Positions 6,636 to 13,875 of a stretch of 22,978 nucleotides of DNA are shown in pieces. The notes beneath the pieces are model-generated. The model had not been told where the DNA came from. It ran no database searches and was given only the letters and a program-made list of their open reading frames with translations. The stretch's first letter is position 1, and each line of letters begins with the position of its first letter. The stretch comes from an uncultured Mycoplasmatota bacterium. Its GTDB lineage: Bacteria > Bacillota_I > Bacilli_A > RF39 > UBA660. The translations under genes and the position numbers were made by a program. Location: assembly GCA_946494435.1 (NCBI GenBank), contig CAMMBO010000007.1, positions 1-22,978 of the forward strand. Direction: 5' to 3'.

Positions 6636-6679
6636 TTCGACCACTTTTCGACCACTTTTCGACCACTTTTCAGCAACTT
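6636..6679. repeat. 11-bp direct repeats abutting the -35 box
   Basis: TTCGACCACTT occurs three times without a gap (6636-6668), followed by a diverged fourth unit TTCAGCAACTT (6669-6679). The period is about one helical turn, so all copies face the same side of the DNA. The array ends 4 bp from the -35 hexamer, as expected for an operator or activator site. Confidence 0.8.
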
Positions 6680-6705
6680 TTATCATAAAGACTAAAAATT
6701 AAATA

Positions 6706-6731
6706 AACAAGCTAGACGCATCCAACTTGCT
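6706..6731 (-). terminator. Terminator after the deoxyribosyltransferase-like gene
   Basis: On the minus strand an 11-bp stem (with three G-U pairs) closes a TGCG loop and is followed by TTTATTT. It lies about 90 bp past the stop at 6823 and separates that gene from the AlbA_2 gene. Confidence 0.7.
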
Positions 6732-6822
6732 CAGATAGAATCCGAAGATACACCATCGTCATTCATTTGTAATTATACTATAGCTAGTAAAATCATACAA
6801 TAAGTTGATTAACTTTTTATAA

Positions 6823-8559
6823 CTACTCCTTTTTTTTAACCTTTGCTTCATCTTGACCTAAAATATTTACTTCAAACGAATCTAATTGATTAGGATTTTC
6901 TGCAACAGCCATTGCAACATCTCTAAGCATTATTGTAATAACCCCTTTTCCTTGCACATTCATATTTGTCCTAGCATTTATCATCACATTTTGCAAAAAT
7001 GGTAAACAAACTTTTAAAGCATCGCTAACAGGATTTTCTGAATTATTATTTTTAAAATAACCACATGCATTATTAAGCATAGCCGGAGAATAATATAATA
7101 AAATAGCTGGCATATCATTATATCCACTTTGATTAAACTCATAAATTAATGTTTTATATTGCTCCATATTACCCAATATTTCATTCTCGACTGTTTGAAT
7201 ATCATTTTGATTATTTAAGCGCAACATTAAACATAATCTTGTAATTGTTTTCCTAACATTTTTATCTTGAGCAGTTAAACTCATTTTATTGGCTTTATAG
7301 GTTAAAAATTCGTCAAATATTTTTGTAGAATCCTCACATGTAGATAATATTCTTGATGTTGTCATAAAATTATCAGCAGTAGGTTGATTTAAGATAACAC
7401 TTCCATTTTGATTATTGATATGACCTAAAACACCACCAATATCTAGCATTGCTTCCGCAGACATTAGAACTTTTTCAAATGTCGTTAAGCTTTGTATTTT
7501 ATTAAAACTATAATCTACACATTCTCCTTGAATAAATTGTCCAAGATTAATACCATTGTTTAATACGTTTATTAGACTACTTGTACTTTCTTTGCTAAAG
7601 TTATTTAGTGATGGAAGCATATTGTATTGCAATAAATAATTTAAAATTAAATCATGATCTACTGTTTCTATACCTTGACTTTTTATTGCATCCACCATTC
7701 TTTGACTTTTACCTAAGTCATTTATTACAACATAATATAATAATAAATTTTCTTTTTCAGGTGTATCAAAATTACTTAAAATAAACTCTCTGATTTCATT
7801 AAATGTTTCTCTTGATAATTTATTATCTCCAACCTGTTGCTCTACAAATTTATCATACCTGTTATCTTTGATATAAAAATATAATAAAACACTAAGTATA
7901 GTTCTATCAAATTCTTTTAATTGATTAGGTTCCGCATTTTTAAAGAATAGTTTACCATAAGTTAAATCACTGTTATCTACCCCAAAACTTTCTGGAGTAA
8001 ATTCTACATCTCCAGTAAGTAAAGTTATTTCTGGATATGTTTTTATTATATTAGCTATTATATTTAATTCATAACTATCAATATCTGCTATATTTTTATT
8101 TTTGTCAACTTGTTTTAATGACACTTTCAATAATTCTTCTAGATTATTTATTGGCTTATTACCGGTTTCTGTTTGATATAGCCAATCTAAATATCTATTT
8201 TTCTCAGAATTATCAGGCCTTCCATATATAACTTTATTACTATTCTTGGCTATCCAATAACCATATTCAACGTTAGTAGTAAATGCTGGTAATTGAGAAG
8301 AACGTGGAATCCAAAAAACAATTATATTAGCATTATATAATGCCTCTCTTTCCCACCAAACTTGATTATCATAGTTAAATGTTCTGTCATCATCTTCTAA
8401 CTCAGGTACATAAACTATCCCATCAAACCCTAAATCTTTTAAGATTTTAACTGCTTCTTTTCTCCATGTTTTAACATCTAAACTTCGAGGAGTAGGTCCT
8501 GCTAAAAAAATTGATTTTTTTCCCTTTAATACAGAGCTATCTGAATAATTAATTATCAT
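6823..8559 (-). CDS. Nucleoside 2-deoxyribosyltransferase-like domain fused to a large unknown region
   Basis: Residues about 14-130 match the nucleoside 2-deoxyribosyltransferase fold. IFLAGPTPR (17-25) is followed by GFDGIVYVPE, then YDNQVWWEREALYNANIIVFWIPR with the likely catalytic Glu at residue 70, TTNVEYGYW (94-102) and GRPDNSEKNRYLDW (113-126). These enzymes exchange or hydrolyse bases on deoxynucleosides. The protein is 578 residues, whereas stand-alone members are about 150-200. Residues 150-578 look almost entirely helical and I recognise no domain in them. There is no signal peptide, so it is cytoplasmic. The ATG at 8559 follows a strong GGAGG. It is a single-gene unit beside the AlbA_2 gene. 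A role in nucleotide-based defence is speculative. The N-terminal assignment is firm, the full function is not known. Confidence 0.82.
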   Translation of the reverse strand: MIINYSDSSVLKGKKSIFLAGPTPRSLDVKTWRKEAVKILKDLGFDGIVYVPELEDDDRTFNYDNQVWWEREALYNANIIVFWIPRSSQLPAFTTNVEYGYWIAKNSNKVIYGRPDNSEKNRYLDWLYQTETGNKPINNLEELLKVSLKQVDKNKNIADIDSYELNIIANIIKTYPEITLLTGDVEFTPESFGVDNSDLTYGKLFFKNAEPNQLKEFDRTILSVLLYFYIKDNRYDKFVEQQVGDNKLSRETFNEIREFILSNFDTPEKENLLLYYVVINDLGKSQRMVDAIKSQGIETVDHDLILNYLLQYNMLPSLNNFSKESTSSLINVLNNGINLGQFIQGECVDYSFNKIQSLTTFEKVLMSAEAMLDIGGVLGHINNQNGSVILNQPTADNFMTTSRILSTCEDSTKIFDEFLTYKANKMSLTAQDKNVRKTITRLCLMLRLNNQNDIQTVENEILGNMEQYKTLIYEFNQSGYNDMPAILLYYSPAMLNNACGYFKNNNSENPVSDALKVCLPFLQNVMINARTNMNVQGKGVITIMLRDVAMAVAENPNQLDSFEVNILGQDEAKVKKKE

Positions 8560-8582
8560 ATGGCACCTCCGTAATGATAAAT

Positions 8583-8588
8583 ATTATA
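8583..8588 (-). promoter_or_regulatory. Likely -10 box of the deoxyribosyltransferase-like gene
   Basis: A perfect TATAAT on the minus strand lies about 24 bp upstream of the start codon. There is no good -35 match, only TTTTAA at 17 bp. Confidence 0.4.
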
Positions 8589-8629
8589 CACTATTTATAG
8601 TTATTTTAAAATAATATTTTTCCTATTTC

Positions 8630-8650
8630 TAAACACTTTTCGGACACTTA
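8630..8650. repeat. Short tandem motif related to the 11-bp repeats
   Basis: AAACACTTTT is followed by CGGACACTTA. The second unit in register, TTCGGACACTT (8639-8649), matches the 6636-6679 unit at 9 of 11 bases. It lies about 45 bp upstream of the -10 box of the following gene. Confidence 0.4.
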
Positions 8651-8711
8651 TTGTTTTTTTCACTGATATCAAAATATAACAAGACTTAAAAGCTCTAGTA
8701 AATTTCTAAAA

Positions 8712-8798
8712 TGGTGCAGGAAACGAGACTCGAACTCGCACGATTAACTAATCACTACCCCCTCAAAGTAGTGCGTCTACCTATTCCGCCATTCCTGC
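8712..8798 (-). tRNA. tRNA-Leu (anticodon GAG)
   Basis: The 87-nt sequence folds as a class II tRNA. The acceptor GCAGGAA pairs with TTCCTGC, followed by discriminator A and an encoded CCA. The anticodon loop is TTGAGGG, giving GAG, with a CTACT/GGTAG stem. The long variable arm (GATT/AATC) and the T-arm GTTCGAGTC are present. It lies 17 bp past the end of the cell-surface operon, in the same direction, so it may be co-transcribed. Its 3' end faces the accessory region. Confidence 0.95.
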
Positions 8799-8814
8799 AT
8801 AAAGAATAGTTAAT

Positions 8815-9900
8815 TTACTTAACTATCCAAAATGTTGGTATATCTCTAAGACCATCTTTACCACCTGCTACTGGTGTATTGATAATCTCATTATTGATTA
8901 CTAAAGCACTAGAGCTACCTCCATCCATATTAGCTGAGTTTACAGCACCATAGTTTTCCATTATCTCTGTTAAATCTCCCATATCTGCACCAATAGATGT
9001 TGCAAGACGGCCATTAATTACTAAGAATAAGACAATACCATCTTCTCTTTGCCCAATAGCAGTACGAGGTGCAATACCCCAACCACCATTACCTTTAACA
9101 AAGCTACTCTTACCATTAACTATTAAGAAAGGTCCAAACTCAATAGCATCTCTAATCCCCATAGCAAGAGCCTCATCAGCACTCATCTTACCAAGTACTA
9201 GTTTATTATCTTTAGTAAAGCCAACAAAGCCTCCACCCATCTGGGCATCTTCAAAATCACTTACAATCTTGCCATTTTGGATAACTGTTCCATGAGGAAG
9301 AGCCCCATTACTATTCCAATCAGGGTCATAAAAGCCGCCAGCATTAATAGCAATAATAGCATTTTCTCTCTTTGCAATTGTAGTAATCGCTTCTCCTCTT
9401 TTACCAAGATAAGCCGTTGTCGCAATAGAAACACGAGACGGGTCATATATCGCTACTAAATAACCTTGATAGCCACTACCACTAACTTCAATAACTTTAT
9501 ATAAATCATTTCCTGGGTCTTTTGTTAAAATTTGTTTTTCATATTCATTTTTATAAATCTTAGCATTAGTATCATAATCTTTAAAATTAATTAAATCCGG
9601 ATTAGTATTTTCATCTACTTCAATTATATGATTATTAGATAACACTTCATTAATAACATCATCATTATAAAACCAAGTAGCAAGATATTGATGAGACATA
9701 GAAGTCATCGCTGAAGTTATCCAAAAGTTACGAAAGCTACTTATCGGTCCATAAAAAAGAAATAAAGAAAGAGAACTTCCTATTATAAACAAAGCGATTA
9801 TTATTTTTGTAATTAACTTTTTCTCTTTTCTTTTTTCTTTTTTTATTTCACTAGCAATACTAGGCATTAAAATTGTCTTATCTAAGTCATTTCTATTCAT
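8815..9900 (-). CDS. Membrane-anchored phosphodiester glycosidase (NAGPA domain)
   Basis: The catalytic domain is the NAGPA / phosphodiester glycosidase type, related to the enzyme that uncovers mannose-6-phosphate and often found with bacterial exopolysaccharide genes. It covers about the last 210 residues: AIIAINAGGFYDPDW, LPHGTVIQNGKIV, RTAIGQREDGIVLFLVINGR and the hallmark NMDGGSSSALVIN near the end. A short cytoplasmic start (MNRNDLDKTILMP), a basic stretch and one membrane segment at about residues 29-52 place the enzyme outside the cell. The ATG at 9900 follows AGGAGTGG at 9 bases and overlaps the end of the upstream gene, so I prefer it to the more upstream TTG/ATG starts at 9936. It is the last gene of the four-gene operon. 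The substrate, perhaps a wall polymer phosphodiester, is inferred. Confidence 0.85.
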   Translation of the reverse strand: MNRNDLDKTILMPSIASEIKKEKRKEKKLITKIIIALFIIGSSLSLFLFYGPISSFRNFWITSAMTSMSHQYLATWFYNDDVINEVLSNNHIIEVDENTNPDLINFKDYDTNAKIYKNEYEKQILTKDPGNDLYKVIEVSGSGYQGYLVAIYDPSRVSIATTAYLGKRGEAITTIAKRENAIIAINAGGFYDPDWNSNGALPHGTVIQNGKIVSDFEDAQMGGGFVGFTKDNKLVLGKMSADEALAMGIRDAIEFGPFLIVNGKSSFVKGNGGWGIAPRTAIGQREDGIVLFLVINGRLATSIGADMGDLTEIMENYGAVNSANMDGGSSSALVINNEIINTPVAGGKDGLRDIPTFWIVK

Positions 9901-10531
9901 CAGGTACCACTCCTGTATTATCCTCTTCTTCATCACTTATTTCTTTTTCTACTTCCTTTTTACCATTATACTCTCTATCACCATTTATATCTAGATAATC
10001 TCTATCTAACTTTATCTTTTCTAATTTAGTATCACTACTATTAGTATCAGTTAACCATTTATTATAAGAAGTAATTAAATTATTATAACTATTAACATCA
10101 CTTACATAAGTATTAACTACCTCTTCATAAGAAGAAATAATCGCTTCACACTTATTATTAACATCCGCTTCAGGATGTAAAACATTAATACATTTATCTT
10201 TTACTCCATTATAATCTTTATCGATTTTCTCTAAACTATCCTTATAATTATCAAATATCTCTTTATAACTAGCATCATTATCTTTTAAAGTTTGATAATA
10301 CATATTATCAGTAATAACATTAGTATAGATATCTTCTCTAATACTATTAAAGCTCTCTACATCAGTTTTAAAAGTCTTATAAGACTCTCTTACTTCATCC
10401 ATTCGTCTTTTAACTTCAGCTTGGTCACTATTATAATTAATAACTATATAAGAAACAATTCCAATAATAATTAATAAAAAACCAATAAATATTAAAATAC
10501 CTAGATGTTTATTATGACTTTTCGCTTCCAT
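9893..10531 (-). CDS. Small membrane-anchored coiled-coil protein, function unknown
   Basis: A single membrane segment at about residues 10-31 (LGILIFIGFLLIIIGIVSYIVI) is followed by an external, strongly helical region (about 35-180) rich in Asp, Lys, Tyr and Asn, with heptad-like spacing that suggests a coiled coil. It contains two Cys residues near the middle (DKCINVLHPEADVNNKCEAI) that could form a disulfide. The C-terminus is acidic (SDEEEDNTGVVPDE). I do not recognise a family. It starts 12 bp after the cohesin gene and overlaps the glycosidase gene, so it is part of the same transcript. A structural or spacer role at the cell surface is only a guess. Confidence 0.75.
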   Translation of the reverse strand: MEAKSHNKHLGILIFIGFLLIIIGIVSYIVINYNSDQAEVKRRMDEVRESYKTFKTDVESFNSIREDIYTNVITDNMYYQTLKDNDASYKEIFDNYKDSLEKIDKDYNGVKDKCINVLHPEADVNNKCEAIISSYEEVVNTYVSDVNSYNNLITSYNKWLTDTNSSDTKLEKIKLDRDYLDINGDREYNGKKEVEKEISDEEEDNTGVVPDE

Positions 10532-10543
10532 AAAACTACACTC

Positions 10544-11869
10544 CTAATCTTTTAAGAAATCATTCTTCTCTTGTTTTAATCTTTTCTTTATTTCTCTTTT
10601 AGTCTTTCTTTTACTACTATTCTTAGTATGTAATGCTATTAAGAAAATTATTAATAATAAAACTATTAAACAAGTAAGACCAACTATTATATATGAATTA
10701 ATTTTTAACTCATCATTTAAGTTCTCTACTTCTTCAGTATAATATCTCTGGATACTCTTATCAACACTATCATATAAATATAAACCTTTCTTACCTGTTT
10801 CAACATTCTCGCCATAGACTAAATAATATTTAGATTTTTTATTTAATTTATAGACAGTATATTTTTCTCCATCTATAGTAACGGTATATTTCTTATAATT
10901 AGCAGGATATTTTCCCTTATCTAAAAGATGAATTGTAAGGTTTCCACCACTTAACTCTTGGTATAAAGAATATTTTCCATCATCATAAGTATAAAACTTA
11001 ATATTACCTTTATCATCTTTTAAAGCGACTAAAGTAAGGTCTAAGGCTTCTATTTTATAAGCAGGAACTTCTTCATCATTTATTTTAACAGTAGTCTCTA
11101 CATAATAATCTTTAACTAAGTCTTTTAACTCATCACTTTTTCTAACTACACTTAAATCTTCTTTATCTACTTTTACATTAATAGGGTCTTTTTCTTTAAC
11201 ATTAACAACTATTGTATAAGTCTTAGTAGAACCATTTTCAGCTTCCACCACCACATTTATAGTATTAGCACCTTCTCCTACTTCTATATCACCAATACCA
11301 CTAATCCTTGCCTTACTATCACTTGCCGTCGCTTTAACATTAACACTAGTAGTATCACTATCTACTTCTACTTTATAATTAGTAGTATTTTTATTAAACT
11401 CTGGACTGAGTGTATAACCTTCTACTTCTAAGCTAGCAAGGTTATTGTCACTACTATAGTTTTTCTCTACTTCCCCACGACTAATTAAATTAATTGTTGT
11501 ACTATCAGTTGGACTAGTAACTACTTCATTCCAAGAAGCGATAGCGGTATTAACAACAGATATAGTAGTAGAACCAGTACCTTTAACTCTAAAAGTATAA
11601 GTATAACTTTGACTAGTTTGTCCTTCTCTATCTACATAACCAACGACATGAGTATTACCACTTAAAAGTTGTAGTTTACTACTATCATAATCTAGGCTAT
11701 ATTCCCAACTACCTAGTCCACTCGCTTCACTTATAGTAACTCCTACTGTAATATTACCTCCAACTGTCCCCGTTGATGTTGTCCCTGCTACTGAGATTGA
11801 AGCAGCATCAACAACAGATGGGCAAAAGAAAAGGAAGCTAAGTCCTAATATAAATAATATTTTCTTCAT
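10544..11869 (-). CDS. Membrane-anchored cohesin-domain protein with cadherin-like domain
   Basis: A signal peptide (residues 1-22) is followed by a cohesin-like domain at about 24-130 (ISVAGTTSTGTVGGNITVGV, GLGSWEYSLDYDSSKLQLLSG, YTFRVKG). This is the pattern of cohesins, which bind dockerins with high affinity. A cadherin-like beta-sandwich domain fills about 143-226 (LASLEVEGYTLSPEFNKNTTNYKVEV through NTINVVVEAENGSTKTYTIVV). About 160 unassigned residues lead to a C-terminal membrane helix (392-414) and a basic cytoplasmic tail. The cohesin therefore faces outward, anchored in the membrane. The gene lies 6 bp after a dockerin-bearing wall hydrolase, its most likely partner. Specific binding is inferred from adjacency, not shown by sequence. 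Confidence 0.85.
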   Translation of the reverse strand: MKKILFILGLSFLFFCPSVVDAASISVAGTTSTGTVGGNITVGVTISEASGLGSWEYSLDYDSSKLQLLSGNTHVVGYVDREGQTSQSYTYTFRVKGTGSTTISVVNTAIASWNEVVTSPTDSTTINLISRGEVEKNYSSDNNLASLEVEGYTLSPEFNKNTTNYKVEVDSDTTSVNVKATASDSKARISGIGDIEVGEGANTINVVVEAENGSTKTYTIVVNVKEKDPINVKVDKEDLSVVRKSDELKDLVKDYYVETTVKINDEEVPAYKIEALDLTLVALKDDKGNIKFYTYDDGKYSLYQELSGGNLTIHLLDKGKYPANYKKYTVTIDGEKYTVYKLNKKSKYYLVYGENVETGKKGLYLYDSVDKSIQRYYTEEVENLNDELKINSYIIVGLTCLIVLLLIIFLIALHTKNSSKRKTKREIKKRLKQEKNDFLKD

Positions 11870-11875
11870 AAAGCA

Positions 11876-13696
11876 TCATCCCTGTTCTATAACATTATTT
11901 CCTAGTAATTGTTTTTGAACTCTTAATAAGTCAACAACATCAATCTTACCATCTCTATTAGTATCACTAGCTTTTTTATCATAAGTAGATAGACTACTAC
12001 TTCCTAAAATATCTTTTTGTACTCTAAGTAAATCAAGAATACTAACTTTACCATCACCATTATTATCACCATAGATAACTACTTTATAAGACTTCGTAGT
12101 AGAACCATTAGTAATTACTAAAGTATCCCCTGTACCAACATTACCACTAGCTTTATTTCCATATCTATCTAAATAACTAGTAACTTTCAAATTAGCATTA
12201 ACACTACTTAACTTACTATTAATTACATCAACATTAGTATTAAAGGAAATATTAGAAATAACATCACCATCTATCTTAAAGCCTGCTCCAACCACACCTG
12301 TATTTACATCAATATTAGGAGTTGTAACGATTTCTTCTTCCTTATCTTCATCATCAGGTAGTATTACTTCATTATCATTAGGCATATTATTATAAACTGG
12401 TATTAAAAACTCATAACTGTTTCCTAACAAGTCATTATCTCTATAACTCTTATAAGTACTATAAGCTTCACTTGAAGCCGCTCTTATATTAGTCATATAC
12501 TGATGAGTATAAGTAGGATAGAAAGCATCAGGTGCGACATTAAACTTTTGATAATATAAAGTGTTTTGACCATTATTTACATAAGCACCTACAATATAGT
12601 CAACACCACCCATAATCGCTTTTTCTTTACTATTCCATGGCCTATTATAAGTAGTAACTGAAGCATCAAAACCTCCATTCGCCCAAATCAAGCCTCTAAT
12701 TTGGGGAGACTTATAAGAACCATAGGCACCAATATTAAAGTAATTATAAATGCCACTGTAAACTCTACCACTACCACAAGAGTTAAGTGCATTCCAACTA
12801 TCAGGATTACTAGCATAACCTAAATTATTTAAACAATTATTATCAACTTCATAAGTAAAAGTTTCTCCTGTAGTAGAAATACTATTACTTGAACCTTTTT
12901 CTTGTCTAATTCTACTAGCAATATAAACAGGACTAATATTATATGTTCTTGCTGTTTTCATTAAAATATCTAAGTATTCATTAGTATTTAAGAATGTTCC
13001 CTTGGTAACTCCTCTAACCGCATCTTCTGTATGAATAGAAGCATTATATTTAATATCTTCAAACATAAAGATATATTCTTCAGATAAAAAGTTTCTAGGG
13101 TCTAAATAATATGATACAGTATCTCTACTAGCCACATACCAACCTGGTTCTATCTGCATAAAAGCACCATTTTGATAATATGGCCATTCTTTACTTCTTA
13201 AACTCTCATCAGTTCCATCTACTAAACTAATCTCCCCATAACTCTCATTAGTAACAGCAGTATCAAAATCAATATTAGTTCTCACTGCCTTAAAATTCCA
13301 ATTAGGATGTTTCTCATGCAACGCCTTTAAATAAGGTAAATAACTCTCTGTAAAGCCCTTACTAATCATTTCTTTTTCAAAGTCTCCATTAAGGTCAACA
13401 TCAGCGACATCTATAACTACCTGGTCACTTGAACAAATATATCCAACTTTCTCATTATAACTAACCTTATACCAAGGGTTTTTACAACCATGACCACTGC
13501 CACCATCTTTACTAATTAAATCTACTTTCGTACCCGCAAGTAAAACTCCATCCGTAATACCATCTACAAAATCTCCTCCTGGTACTACTCTAAAATATTT
13601 ATTAGTATTTAGTACTATATAACTACTTGCATTAACATTAGGAATAAAAGTAAAAAGCATAATAAAGATTAATGAAATACAAAAAAGTTTCTTCAT
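11876..13696 (-). CDS. Secreted glucosaminidase with SH3-like domain and C-terminal type I dockerin
   Basis: This is a peptidoglycan hydrolase, expected to cut next to N-acetylglucosamine. A signal peptide (1-23) precedes a bacterial SH3-like domain (about 26-95, PWYKVSYNEKVGYICS). The glucosaminidase domain spans about 120-400, with PVYIASRIRQEKGSS carrying the likely catalytic Glu266 and NYFNIGAYGS typical of LytB/LytD-like enzymes. After an acidic linker comes an Ig-like stretch (about 470-540), then a dockerin with two calcium loops, DNNGDGKVSILD and DTNRDGKIDVVD (about 544-589), each followed by LLRVQK. A ribosome binding site AGGAG lies 10 bases before the ATG. It is the first gene of the operon and divergent from the LCP gene. 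Dockerins on carbohydrate-degrading enzymes are common. On an autolysin next to its own cohesin they are less usual. Confidence 0.88.
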   Translation of the reverse strand: MKKLFCISLIFIMLFTFIPNVNASSYIVLNTNKYFRVVPGGDFVDGITDGVLLAGTKVDLISKDGGSGHGCKNPWYKVSYNEKVGYICSSDQVVIDVADVDLNGDFEKEMISKGFTESYLPYLKALHEKHPNWNFKAVRTNIDFDTAVTNESYGEISLVDGTDESLRSKEWPYYQNGAFMQIEPGWYVASRDTVSYYLDPRNFLSEEYIFMFEDIKYNASIHTEDAVRGVTKGTFLNTNEYLDILMKTARTYNISPVYIASRIRQEKGSSNSISTTGETFTYEVDNNCLNNLGYASNPDSWNALNSCGSGRVYSGIYNYFNIGAYGSYKSPQIRGLIWANGGFDASVTTYNRPWNSKEKAIMGGVDYIVGAYVNNGQNTLYYQKFNVAPDAFYPTYTHQYMTNIRAASSEAYSTYKSYRDNDLLGNSYEFLIPVYNNMPNDNEVILPDDEDKEEEIVTTPNIDVNTGVVGAGFKIDGDVISNISFNTNVDVINSKLSSVNANLKVTSYLDRYGNKASGNVGTGDTLVITNGSTTKSYKVVIYGDNNGDGKVSILDLLRVQKDILGSSSLSTYDKKASDTNRDGKIDVVDLLRVQKQLLGNNVIEQG

Positions 13697-13725
13697 ATAC
13701 TACCAACTCCTATCCTTCTAACTAC

Positions 13726-13734
13726 ATTATAACA
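13726..13734 (-). promoter_or_regulatory. Extended -10 promoter of the cohesin/dockerin operon
   Basis: TGTTATAAT on the minus strand, an extended -10 element, lies about 30 bp upstream of the start. No good -35 is present at 17 bp, which fits an extended -10 promoter. Confidence 0.55.
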
Positions 13735-13807
13735 GAATATTAGACAAATTTCTCTTAAAATGCTATAAATAACCGTCAACTTTACAATACAAACAAAAGT
13801 ACAGTGG

Positions 13808-13836
13808 TTGAAAGATAAGAAATAATAGTCTATAAT
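13808..13836 (+). promoter_or_regulatory. Promoter of the LCP gene
   Basis: TTGAAA (13808-13813), a 17-bp spacer and a perfect TATAAT (13831-13836) lie about 40-68 bp upstream of the start. GGAGG at 13864-13868 is the ribosome binding site. Confidence 0.75.
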
Positions 13837-13875
13837 GATAGGGTATAGTTTTATGTTTAACGTGGAGGTCATTCG

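Noticed and set aside
6591..6686. A 31-codon ORF running through the 11-bp repeats (MIKVAEKWSKSGRKVVE...) and ending in an overlap with the AlbA_2 start.
   Set aside because: It has no ribosome binding site, its sequence is mostly dictated by the repeat, and the good promoter at 6603-6631 lies downstream of its start. An operator reading explains the repeats better. Ribosome profiling could reopen it.
8805..8825. Palindromic TAGTTAATTTACTTAACTA at the end of the NAGPA gene as a terminator.
   Set aside because: The stem is short and pure A/T-rich with no following T run. It overlaps the stop codon, and read-through into the tRNA seems equally likely.
9261..9459. Short ORFs on both strands inside the NAGPA gene.
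   Set aside because: They are shadow frames of a conserved catalytic domain, with no start signals.
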